The notes under the pieces were generated by a model. That model did no database searches, was not told where the DNA came from, and saw nothing but the letters and a program-made list of their open reading frames with translations. Below are positions 24,726-32,048 of a stretch of DNA of 64,000 bases, one piece after another (position 1 is the first letter of the stretch; each line of letters opens with the position of its first letter). Both the position numbers and the translations under genes were made by a program. Source of the stretch: Caldicoprobacter guelmensis (lineage in GTDB: Bacteria; Bacillota; Clostridia; Caldicoprobacterales; Caldicoprobacteraceae); NCBI RefSeq assembly GCF_016908415.1, contig NZ_JAFBDW010000004.1, forward strand, positions 295,479 through 359,478, written 5' to 3'.

Positions 24726-25877
24726 TTAGTCCAGCGCCTGTTCTAGATCGGATATAAGGTCTTCGACCGCCTCAATCCCTACAGACAGCCTAAGAAGTTT
24801 ATCTGTAACGCCAATTCGCCTTCTCATTTCTTCGGGTATAGCTGAGTGCGTCTGTACAATAGGATAGGTTATGAGGCTTTCTACACCTCCAAGGCTTTCG
24901 GCAAACATGATTACCTGTACCCTTTTAAGGACCTGTTCTACAAGTGCTGCGTTCTTGACTGAAAATGATATCATCGCGCCAAAACCTGAAGCCTGCCTCC
25001 TGGAGATCTCGTAGCCTTCATGATCGCTGAGCCCCACATAATACACCTTTTCAACCTTTTTATGGTTTTGCAGCCATTTAGCGATAGCTAGTGCATTTTC
25101 CTGCTGTCTTTCAAGCCTTACTGCCAACGTTTTAATTCCCCGGAGGATCAACCAGCTATCGAAAGGAGCCAAAACCGCTCCTTCGGATTTCTGTATCAGT
25201 TTTATCCTTTCGGCTATCTCGTCGTCGTTTGCAACTATAAACCCGGCTAAGGTATCGTTGTGGCCTCCGAGGTATTTTGTCCCGCTGTGGATTACGATAT
25301 CGGCTCCCAGTTCGAGAGGCCTTTGAAAATATGGGGTAAGAAAGGTATTATCCACGATGGTCAGTATTTTTCTTGATTTTGCAAGGGCGGCTGTAAGGGC
25401 AATATCGGTGACCTTCATCATGGGATTGGAAGGCGTTTCAATAAATATTGCTGCTGTGGTATTTCTTATAGCCTGTTCGACTTCATGGATGCGGCTGGTA
25501 TTTACATAAGTGAATTCAATGCCGTATCGCCTGTAGATTTCTTCAAACAGCCTGTATGTACCGCCATAAAGGTCATCTGAAACGATGATGTGCTGGCCTG
25601 GCTCAAATAAAGAAAGCACTGTTGAAATGGCGGCCATACCGCTTGAAAATGCAAAGCCGTATTTTCCATTTTCAAGGTTTGCAATGGTATTTTCAAGCTC
25701 CTCCCTTGTTGGGTTTTGAACCCTGGAGTAATCGTACCCCGTTGTTTGATTTAGCCCCGGGTGCTTAAAGGTAGCGCTCTGGTATATCGGAAAGCTTACC
25801 GCACCGGTGTACTGGTCACAACCCTTATATCCATGTACCACTTTGGTTTCAAGTTTTAATTGCTTGGATATTCCCAT
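24726..25877 (-). CDS. Cys/Met-metabolism PLP enzyme, second copy
   Basis: A 383-residue paralogue of the next gene, with YDYSRVQNPTREELE, FSSGMAAISTVLSLF, IVDNTFLTPYFQRP, the PLP lysine in IHSGTKYLGGHND and SLGGVESLITYP. It could be cystathionine gamma-synthase, gamma-lyase or a homocysteine/methionine lyase. The gene lies 21 bases after ridA and about 95 bases before its paralogue, all on one strand. RidA next door removes reactive enamine/imine products of such PLP enzymes, which favours an eliminating (lyase) reaction for at least one of the two. Confidence 0.88.
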   Translation of the reverse strand: MGISKQLKLETKVVHGYKGCDQYTGAVSFPIYQSATFKHPGLNQTTGYDYSRVQNPTREELENTIANLENGKYGFAFSSGMAAISTVLSLFEPGQHIIVSDDLYGGTYRLFEEIYRRYGIEFTYVNTSRIHEVEQAIRNTTAAIFIETPSNPMMKVTDIALTAALAKSRKILTIVDNTFLTPYFQRPLELGADIVIHSGTKYLGGHNDTLAGFIVANDDEIAERIKLIQKSEGAVLAPFDSWLILRGIKTLAVRLERQQENALAIAKWLQNHKKVEKVYYVGLSDHEGYEISRRQASGFGAMISFSVKNAALVEQVLKRVQVIMFAESLGGVESLITYPIVQTHSAIPEEMRRRIGVTDKLLRLSVGIEAVEDLISDLEQALD

Positions 25878-25898
25878 GAAACGTCATCGCTCCTTTTT

Positions 25899-26276
25899 TT
25901 ACTTTAGCGCAACGGCTTCAATCTCTATCAGTACATCTTTGGGCAGCCTGTTTACTTCAACGCACGACCTGGCAGGATACGGCTCAGAAAAATACTTTGC
26001 ATAAACCTCATTCATGGCCGAGAAATCGCTGAGGTCCTTCAGAAATACGGTGGTCTTTATGACCTTATCCATGCCGCTCCCTGCCGCTTCAAGCACGTTC
26101 TTTAGATTTTCCAGCGCCTGAGCGGTTTGCTCTTTGATCCTGCCACTTATCACCTGGCCGGTTGAAGGGTCTATGGGGATCTGGCCTGATGTATAAATCA
26201 AAGTCCCTGTGTCTATAGCCTGAGAATATGGCCCTATAGCAGTGGGAGCTTTATCGGTATGCACGGCCTTATGCAT
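25899..26276 (-). CDS. ridA: Reactive intermediate deaminase RidA
   Basis: A ~125-residue YjgF/YER057c/UK114 protein. Signatures are IGPYSQAI, YTSGQIPIDPSTG and the active-site Arg in YPARSCVEV with the Glu in EIEAVA. RidA hydrolyses 2-aminoacrylate-type enamines from PLP enzymes to ketoacids and ammonia, preventing enzyme damage. The ATG at 26276 overlaps the larE stop (ATGCATAA), which suggests coupled translation; a GTG at 26285 is less likely. Confidence 0.92.
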   Translation of the reverse strand: MHKAVHTDKAPTAIGPYSQAIDTGTLIYTSGQIPIDPSTGQVISGRIKEQTAQALENLKNVLEAAGSGMDKVIKTTVFLKDLSDFSAMNEVYAKYFSEPYPARSCVEVNRLPKDVLIEIEAVALK

Positions 26277-27120
26277 TTGCCTCACCCCTTTTAAAAAAAC
26301 CTTCGTTCATGCTCCCTGTTCTGTATCCCTTAAGGTCAAGGGCAACGTATAAAAAGCCCAGCTCCTTCAGCTTTGAGTATATGGCTTCCCTCATCCGCCT
26401 ATCCAGGAATTTGTCAAATCCGTTTTCATCTGTCTCGATTCTGGCTACGCTGCCGTGATATCTTACGCGGACCTGCTTAAAGCCCAGGTCTATAAGGAAC
26501 TGCTCTGCTTTGTCCACCATTTCCAGCTTTTCCTTCGTTATCTTCTCTCCGTAAGGGAATCTTGATGCCAGGCAGGCAAAAGAGGGTTTGTTCCAGGTTG
26601 CAAGGCCCATCTCTTTTGACAGCATCCTGATCTCTTCTTTAGTGAGCTTGACTTCCCTTAAGGGGCTTACCACTTCCAGCTCTGATACCGCCTGAAGGCC
26701 GGGGCGGTAGTCCCCGGTGAGGTCATCGTAATTTGAGCCTTCGGCTACAAACTTGAAGCCTTCTTCCTCTGCAATCTTCTTGATCTTTTGAAATAACTCA
26801 TGTTTACATAAGTAGCACCTGTTTAAAGGGTTGTCACAAAAGCCTTCCACCTCAAGCTCTTCCGACACTATTACCCTGTGCGGGATCCCATGTTCGGCTG
26901 CAAACTGCACCGCTTCGTTGAATTCCCTTTCGGGATACATTGAGGACCTGGCTGTTATGGCCAATACCTTATCTCCCAGAACGTCGTGGGCTACTTTTAC
27001 CAGGAAAGACGAGTCCACTCCTCCTGAAAAGGCGATGACCACGCTTTCCATCGATTTGAGCAAATCTTTCAATGCTTCCAACTTGGCATGTGCCTCATTG
27101 ACATGTGTATCAGTAGGCAT
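26269..27120 (-). CDS. larE: LarE-type ATP-pyrophosphatase sulfur transferase
   Basis: A 283-residue PP-loop protein (AFSGGVDSSFL near residue 30). LarE adenylates a carboxylate and inserts sulfur, as known for the nickel-pincer nucleotide of lactate racemase. Here a CxxC (NRCYLCKHE) and a third Cys (FACLASR) are present, the three-cysteine set I recall for the [4Fe-4S] type that is not consumed in the reaction. No larB, larC or larA lies in the window, and the gene heads an operon with ridA and two sulfur amino-acid enzymes. The ATG at 27120 follows GAGGAGGT. Confidence 0.88.
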   Translation of the reverse strand: MPTDTHVNEAHAKLEALKDLLKSMESVVIAFSGGVDSSFLVKVAHDVLGDKVLAITARSSMYPEREFNEAVQFAAEHGIPHRVIVSEELEVEGFCDNPLNRCYLCKHELFQKIKKIAEEEGFKFVAEGSNYDDLTGDYRPGLQAVSELEVVSPLREVKLTKEEIRMLSKEMGLATWNKPSFACLASRFPYGEKITKEKLEMVDKAEQFLIDLGFKQVRVRYHGSVARIETDENGFDKFLDRRMREAIYSKLKELGFLYVALDLKGYRTGSMNEGFFKRGEANA

Positions 27121-27300
27121 TATTTTACCTCCTCTTCATCACTTACTCAATATTAAAAGCTTATATGCTGAGGATGATTTTTGTTAAACCAGTTTTGTTT
27201 TCTCGGTGAAACCTCTTTTTTCTCTATTACATTCTTATTCTCCTGCTACTACCTACTAAAGTTTTATACGGCTTTCTTTGGCAACGAATATTTTTTAAGT

Positions 27301-27346
27301 AATCCTATATGAGTAATATAATAATCACAGCCGTGTTATTTGTCAA
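27301..27346 (-). promoter_or_regulatory. larE promoter with the shared operator-like motif
   Basis: On the minus strand TTGACA (27346-27341) and TATTAT (27323-27318) are 17 bases apart. The motif AATCCTATATGAGTAATA (plus strand, 27301-27318) lies on the start region, in the same place relative to -10 as the inner copy at cooS. Confidence 0.75.
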
Positions 27347-27621
27347 TAACTTGTGACAGCAGCAAAAGCTTTCTTTTGGGGATTTGAGAATTGACAAAAA
27401 GTCTGTGAGACGAGACTATTTCACAAAAATATGGTAAAATAATTTTTGGGTTTTGCTTGATATGTGATACATAGGGGGTGGAGTAATAGTCATGCACATT
27501 TAACTTTGTGTGGGATGCTTGTTAAAGTGAGCTGAAAGGATATTCAAAATTTTTTGAGCGCTTTGTCTTTGATGGCTGGAATAGCAGCAAAGTATAAAGA
27601 AAAGGGGTTGGTAATGTACAT

Positions 27622-29022
27622 ATGGCAAGGCTTGCAGACTTGTTTGCCCCAAGGGACATGACAGAGGGGGAACCGTGGAAGCGAATAATCGAGTTTTCGA
27701 TTCCCATGCTGATTGGCAATGTGGCGCAGCAGCTTTATAATACAGTTGATTCGATTGTCATTGGAAGGTATGTGGGGGATAATGCCCTTGCTGCCGTGGG
27801 CACTGCTTTTCCTGTATTGATGTTTTTGCTTGTGCTTTTTGTGGCGGTTTCCACCGGGGCAGGCATAATGGTGGCACAGTATTTCGGGGCAAAGGACCGT
27901 GAAAGGCTTTCCCGTTCCATTGGTGTATGTATCACCCTTACGGCTATGGCATCATTGATAATAATGGTGGTGGGGCCCATCGTGGTTCGTCCTATACTTG
28001 TGTTTATAAACACGCCCGAGTCCATTTTGGACTGGTGCGCCAATTACCTTTTGATACTATTGGTGGGTAACTGGGGTTTTTCGTACTTTAACATTTTATC
28101 GGGAATCCTACGCGGCCTGGGTGATTCGCTTTCAGCACTGGTGTTTTTGCTTATATCCACCGCTCTCAATGTGGTGCTGGACATATGGTTTGTGGCGGGA
28201 TTCAACATGGGGGTGCCAGGGGTAGCGCTGGCCACCGTTATTGCACAGGTGGTATCTGCTATCTTGTGTTTAATTAAGCTTAAAAGGATGAGCAGTATAT
28301 TTGACCTCAACTGGAAAGTGCTTAAGCCTCTTAAGGAGTATGTGACTCAGCTGATAAGGCTGGGTGTACCGTCTGGACTTACACAGGCTATATTTTCATT
28401 TGCTATGGTTGCCGTGCAATCTTTGACCAACACTTTCGGTGAAATGGTCATTGCCTGCAGCGTCATGGTCATGCGCGTGGACGGTTTTGCCATGATGCCA
28501 AACTTTACCTTTGGCGTTGCCATGACCACCTTTGCAGGGCAAAACGTTGGTGCAAAAAAGATGGACAGAGTGGAAAGGGGAACTCGGGAGGGCCTTATAA
28601 TCGCAGTTAGCGTTTCTACAGTGATTACAATAATTATATTGCTCTTTGGAAGATATCTCATGAACGTATTTACCAATACCGTTGAACTTGTGGATTTGAG
28701 CATGCATATGATGCGTATCCTTGCGGTGGGGTATATTGCCATGGCGGTGACGCAGGTTCTGTCAGGGGTTATGCGCGGGGCTGGAGATACTATAACGCCC
28801 ATGTGGATTTCGCTTATCACCACCATCGCCTTGCGTGTGCCTATTGCTTACGGCATCGCTTATTTGACGCGAAGTGAAACTTATCCTAACGGAAGGCCTG
28901 AGTCTGTGTTTATATCCCTGCTGATTGCCTGGGTGTGCGGTGCCATTATCACCACGGTTTTCTATAAAAAAGGTAATTGGAGGAAGAAAGCGCTTTTGAG
29001 CAATGAGCGAATTGGTATATAA
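27622..29022 (+). CDS. MATE-family efflux transporter
   Basis: A 466-residue membrane protein with two MatE repeats and about 12 helices (IIEFSIPMLIGNVAQQLYNTVDSIVIGRYVG opens the first; VPSGLTQAIFSFAMVAVQSLTNTFG opens the second). The family exports drugs or other organic cations, usually with sodium or protons. The substrate is unknown. The ATG at 27622 has AAAGGGG upstream. It overlaps nothing at its start, but its 3' end lies 22 bases before the GH2 gene start, so the two may be co-expressed. Confidence 0.9.
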   Translation: MARLADLFAPRDMTEGEPWKRIIEFSIPMLIGNVAQQLYNTVDSIVIGRYVGDNALAAVGTAFPVLMFLLVLFVAVSTGAGIMVAQYFGAKDRERLSRSIGVCITLTAMASLIIMVVGPIVVRPILVFINTPESILDWCANYLLILLVGNWGFSYFNILSGILRGLGDSLSALVFLLISTALNVVLDIWFVAGFNMGVPGVALATVIAQVVSAILCLIKLKRMSSIFDLNWKVLKPLKEYVTQLIRLGVPSGLTQAIFSFAMVAVQSLTNTFGEMVIACSVMVMRVDGFAMMPNFTFGVAMTTFAGQNVGAKKMDRVERGTREGLIIAVSVSTVITIIILLFGRYLMNVFTNTVELVDLSMHMMRILAVGYIAMAVTQVLSGVMRGAGDTITPMWISLITTIALRVPIAYGIAYLTRSETYPNGRPESVFISLLIAWVCGAIITTVFYKKGNWRKKALLSNERIGI

Positions 29023-29044
29023 GCTTGAAAAGGAGGGGTTTTTT

Positions 29045-30796
29045 ATGTCAAACATACCGCGACCTGAGTATCCGCGTCCCAATTTTGTAAGAAAAGATTG
29101 GCTCAATTTAAACGGGGTGTGGGAGTTTGAATTCGATGATGAAGACATCGGGGAGAAAGAGAAGTGGTATGAGGAACGCGCTTTTTCACGTACCATAAAT
29201 GTCCCGTTTTGTTTTGAAAGCGAATTAAGCGGCATAGGAGATACGTCACGCCATGATCACATGTGGTACAGGCGCAAGCTGGCAGTGCCGGACAACTGGA
29301 AGGGCAGAAGGATCATATTGCACTTTGGGGCAGTGGATTACCACGCTAAAGTGTGGGTAAACGGCGCTTATATGGGCAGTCATACCGGCGGCCATACGCC
29401 CTTTAGCTTTGATATAACCGACGCTCTAAAGTGGGATGGTAAAGATGAAGTGGTTGTAAAGGCGGACGACATATCGTCTGACCGCCAGCAGGCCCGTGGA
29501 AAGCAGTCGTGGTTGGATGAGCCTTTTGATTGTTGGTATGACCGTACCTCTGGCATTTGGCAGACGGTTTGGCTGGAGTCCGTGAACCCGGCGCATATAA
29601 TAAATGTCCGCATGACTCCTGACATTGACAAAGGCACTGTGAGCATAGAGGCTTTCCTCACTCCGGAGGCCGTGGGCTGCAGTTTAAAAACTTGTATATC
29701 TTTTAATGGCGTGTCAGTCGCTTCGGTTACTGTGCCTTGTCTTCAGCGACGAGTCATCTTCGAGGTGAGCGTCATAAGCCATGCCTTTAAGTGGGGGTTA
29801 ATGCTGTGGAGCCCCGAGAATCCCAATCTTTACGATATAACGTTTACGTTGGTGGATGAAAAAGGGGATACGGTTGACCATGTAGCCAGTTATTTTGGCA
29901 TGCGCAAGGTGTCGGTCAAGGACGGTAAGGTGTTATTAAACAATCATCCTTATTATCAAAGGCTTATACTGGATCAGGGGTATTTTCCGGGTTCAAACCT
30001 CACCGCTCCCAGCGAAGAGGCCTTGATAAACGACATAAAGATGACCAAGGCCTTTGGCTACAACGGCGTACGGAAACATCAAAAGGTGGAGGACCCGGTG
30101 TACCTTTACTGGTGCGATAAGTTAGGGCTTTTGGTCTGGGGCGAGATGGCCTCATATTATGAATACAGCCCGAGGGCAGCCAATGTGTATATTAGGGAGT
30201 GGCAGGAGGTCATTGAGAGGGATTACAATCATCCCTGCATCATAGCCTGGACGGCATTCAATGAGTCATGGGGTGTACCCAACGTAATGGTGGATAGGCA
30301 GCAGCAGAGCCATACTGTGGCGCTCGTCAATATGATAAGGAGCCTGGATAGGACCAGGCTGGTGGTGTCCAATGACGGCTGGGAGCATACCGATACAGAT
30401 TTGTGTACCATACACGATTACCGTTCAAATGGCGAGGATTTGAGGAGGGTTTATGCAGATAAGGATAAGGTGGTAAATGGCGCTCCTGCAGGGAAATTCA
30501 TATTTGCTGAAGGGTATGGTTATAAAGGCCAGCCTGTGCTTATAACCGAATATGGTGGTATAGCCTTTGCATCTAGCAAGGGATGGGGATACGGTGATAA
30601 GGTGGCTGATGAGGAGGAGTTTTTGAAGCGTTTTGCGGATTTGACCCGTGCTATCATGTCTATAGACTATATATGCGGTTTTTGCTATACCCAGCTTACC
30701 GATGTGCAGCAGGAGGTTAACGGCCTTATGACATATGATAGGAAGCCCAAAATTGACCCGAGCAAGATAAGGGCTATAAATGAGGGGAAAGCGTAA
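29045..30796 (+). CDS. Glycoside hydrolase family 2 protein
   Basis: A 583-residue GH2 enzyme: sugar-binding jelly-roll (WYRRKLAVPDNWKGRRIILHFGAVDYHAKVWVNG), immunoglobulin-like middle domain, and a TIM barrel. The acid/base Glu lies in WTAFNESWG and the nucleophile Glu in LITEYGGIA. Activities in this short group include beta-galactosidase, beta-glucuronidase and beta-mannosidase. No signal peptide is visible, so it acts on imported oligosaccharides. The ATG at 29045 has AAGGAGGGG; an in-frame start at 29003 would overlap the MATE gene. A terminator follows. Confidence 0.9.
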   Translation: MSNIPRPEYPRPNFVRKDWLNLNGVWEFEFDDEDIGEKEKWYEERAFSRTINVPFCFESELSGIGDTSRHDHMWYRRKLAVPDNWKGRRIILHFGAVDYHAKVWVNGAYMGSHTGGHTPFSFDITDALKWDGKDEVVVKADDISSDRQQARGKQSWLDEPFDCWYDRTSGIWQTVWLESVNPAHIINVRMTPDIDKGTVSIEAFLTPEAVGCSLKTCISFNGVSVASVTVPCLQRRVIFEVSVISHAFKWGLMLWSPENPNLYDITFTLVDEKGDTVDHVASYFGMRKVSVKDGKVLLNNHPYYQRLILDQGYFPGSNLTAPSEEALINDIKMTKAFGYNGVRKHQKVEDPVYLYWCDKLGLLVWGEMASYYEYSPRAANVYIREWQEVIERDYNHPCIIAWTAFNESWGVPNVMVDRQQQSHTVALVNMIRSLDRTRLVVSNDGWEHTDTDLCTIHDYRSNGEDLRRVYADKDKVVNGAPAGKFIFAEGYGYKGQPVLITEYGGIAFASSKGWGYGDKVADEEEFLKRFADLTRAIMSIDYICGFCYTQLTDVQQEVNGLMTYDRKPKIDPSKIRAINEGKA

Positions 30797-30802
30797 CCTT
30801 GA

Positions 30803-30842
30803 GACAGGGGTGTTTGAATAAAACACCCCTGTCGATGTTTTA
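30803..30842 (+). terminator. Terminator after the GH2 gene
   Basis: A perfect 13-bp stem GACAGGGGTGTTT/AAACACCCCTGTC (30803-30815 with 30821-30833), then GATGTTTTA. Confidence 0.75.
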
Positions 30843-30911
30843 CGCTGAATTTTTGTATTGCTTAATACCACAATCAGAATTCCTAAGGATGTGTTGTCAT
30901 GTTAAAATGAA

Positions 30912-31292
30912 TTGAATAGCCGTTTGACAGAGCTTCAACACCGAATCTAGGAAGACTACAAAATTCGGCGCAGGCTGGAGGCTGCAGAGAAGGGCTATAA
31001 CCAGTTACACAAGCGCATTGATGACCTTAAAAAGCAGCTTGAGAAAGAAAAAAGGGATGTGGACCAGCTGGAAGGGATGAGCCTTACCAACCTGTTTTAT
31101 TCCATCCTGGGGACGAAAGAGGAACGGCTGGAAAAAGAGCGGCAAGAGTATCTGGCTGCAAAGCTTAAGTATGACCAGTGTCGGGATGAGCTAGATGCCT
31201 TGGAGAAGGAAATCCACGACCTTAAGCTACAGCTTGGAGAGATAAATGTATTGGGAAAGGAATACCAGTTGCATACGAAAGGCAGGAGCTGA
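30912..31292 (+). pseudogene. Coiled-coil protein, interrupted by a stop codon
   Basis: A single reading frame of Lys/Glu/Leu heptad-like sequence runs from about 30912 to 31292, but TAG at 30948-30950 interrupts it. After it come RRRLEAAEKGYNQLHKRIDDLKK and LTNLFYSILGTKEERLEKERQEYL. A restart at GTG 31059 has no ribosome site. The protein family is unknown to me; the helix pattern suggests a DUF-type coiled-coil protein that has lost its N-terminus. Confidence 0.5.
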
Positions 31293-31395
31293 TAAGGAAG
31301 GCTTGATGGCGTTTGCTTTTTTTGTCGTCAAGTGGTTTTCGTTGGCTGTGTATAAAAGGTCCAATAAAAATATTGCAGAAAAATGAAGTAATTTG

Positions 31396-31424
31396 TTGAA
31401 ATATGAGGTAAATGTTGCTATAAT
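31396..31424 (+). promoter_or_regulatory. Promoter of the c-di-GMP-responsive transcript
   Basis: TTGAAA (31396-31401) and TATAAT (31419-31424), 17 bases apart, ~90 bases before the riboswitch. Confidence 0.75.
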
Positions 31425-31516
31425 TAAATTAGCAAATTTTACTATATACAGCTTGGAATGCTGTATAGGAAGTGGCTGAAATCTATAAAAATGAAGATTA
31501 AGCAACCTTTGTCAAA

Positions 31517-31593
31517 GGGCAAACCTGTCGAAAGGCAGGGGCGCAAAGCCACGGGCCTACGGAACGTTGTCGTTCTATGGCAGCCGGTTGCAC
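31517..31593 (+). promoter_or_regulatory. Cyclic di-GMP class-I (GEMM-I) riboswitch
   Basis: The aptamer core is recognisable: GGGCAAACC, a P2 arm capped by a GAAA tetraloop (CCTGTCGAAAGGCAGG), GGGCGCAAAGCCACGGGCCTA, a P3 arm (GAACG-TTGT-CGTTC), TATGGCAGCC, and GGTTGC closing P1. It lies between a promoter and a strong terminator, about 460 bases upstream of a GGDEF/HD-GYP gene, so the ligand is probably the molecule the gene product handles. Confidence 0.9.
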
Positions 31594-31618
31594 AAAGGGT
31601 GAGGCAAAGATATGTAAT

Positions 31619-31678
31619 GGCTCTGCATAGGATTGGGTATGCTCTTTTTGCAATCGGTATGCAGAGCCTTTTTATTTT
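31619..31678 (+). terminator. Terminator of the c-di-GMP riboswitch
   Basis: A perfect 11-bp outer stem GGCTCTGCATA/TATGCAGAGCC (31619-31629 with 31658-31668) is followed by TTTTTATTTT. It starts about 26 bases after the aptamer and is the likely expression platform. Confidence 0.85.
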
Positions 31679-31815
31679 AAGGTGTGGGCATAGAATGAAA
31701 AGTGGTTTAAGTGAGTGGTACGGTGGTGAAAATATATGTCTCTTTTGGCATATATACACAGGTTTACAGGCGTGAGAATTATAAGCGTGGTTTCCTCTGT
31801 TGAGTGTGTTATGCA

Positions 31816-31866
31816 AATACGCAAACATATGTTTGTATGGGGGGGGGGGGGGGTAATTTGCGTATT
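31816..31866 (+). repeat. G15 homopolymer inside a nested inverted repeat
   Basis: AATACGCAAA (31816-31825) and its complement TTTGCGTATT (31857-31866) enclose a palindrome CAAACATATGTTTG (31822-31835) and a run of 15 G (31839-31853). Such a long G run is prone to slippage. Confidence 0.8.
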
Positions 31867-31925
31867 AAATGTAATAAAATGGAAAATAGCCCTATAAATG
31901 TTAAATATTTGACTGGTGCGTCGTC

Positions 31926-32005
31926 AAGGGCTGTTGAGCACCATACTTTGTATATTTCAAATTTGTGCTACGTGGTTTTATGTGGTAAGGTGCACAACAG
32001 CCCTT
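31926..32005 (+). terminator. Terminator-like long hairpin before the GGDEF/HD-GYP gene
   Basis: A 17-bp stem with one mismatch (AAGGGCTGTTGAGCACC, 31926-31942, with 31989-32005) and a 46-base loop is followed by TATTTGTA. It ends 43 bases before the start codon. It may be a second control hairpin rather than a true terminator. Confidence 0.5.
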
Positions 32006-32048
32006 TATTTGTAAAAATTATAAAGCTTAATAAGGACAGGGGGATAAA

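Noticed and set aside
27391..27440. Promoter for the MATE gene from TTGACA 27391
   Set aside because: No -10 at 16-18 bases; the extended TGGTAAAAT at 27432 lacks a -35, so I could not define a confident promoter.
29003..29044. Upstream start for the GH2 protein overlapping the MATE gene
   Set aside because: ATG 29045 has the strong AAGGAGGGG site and matches the family's N-terminus.
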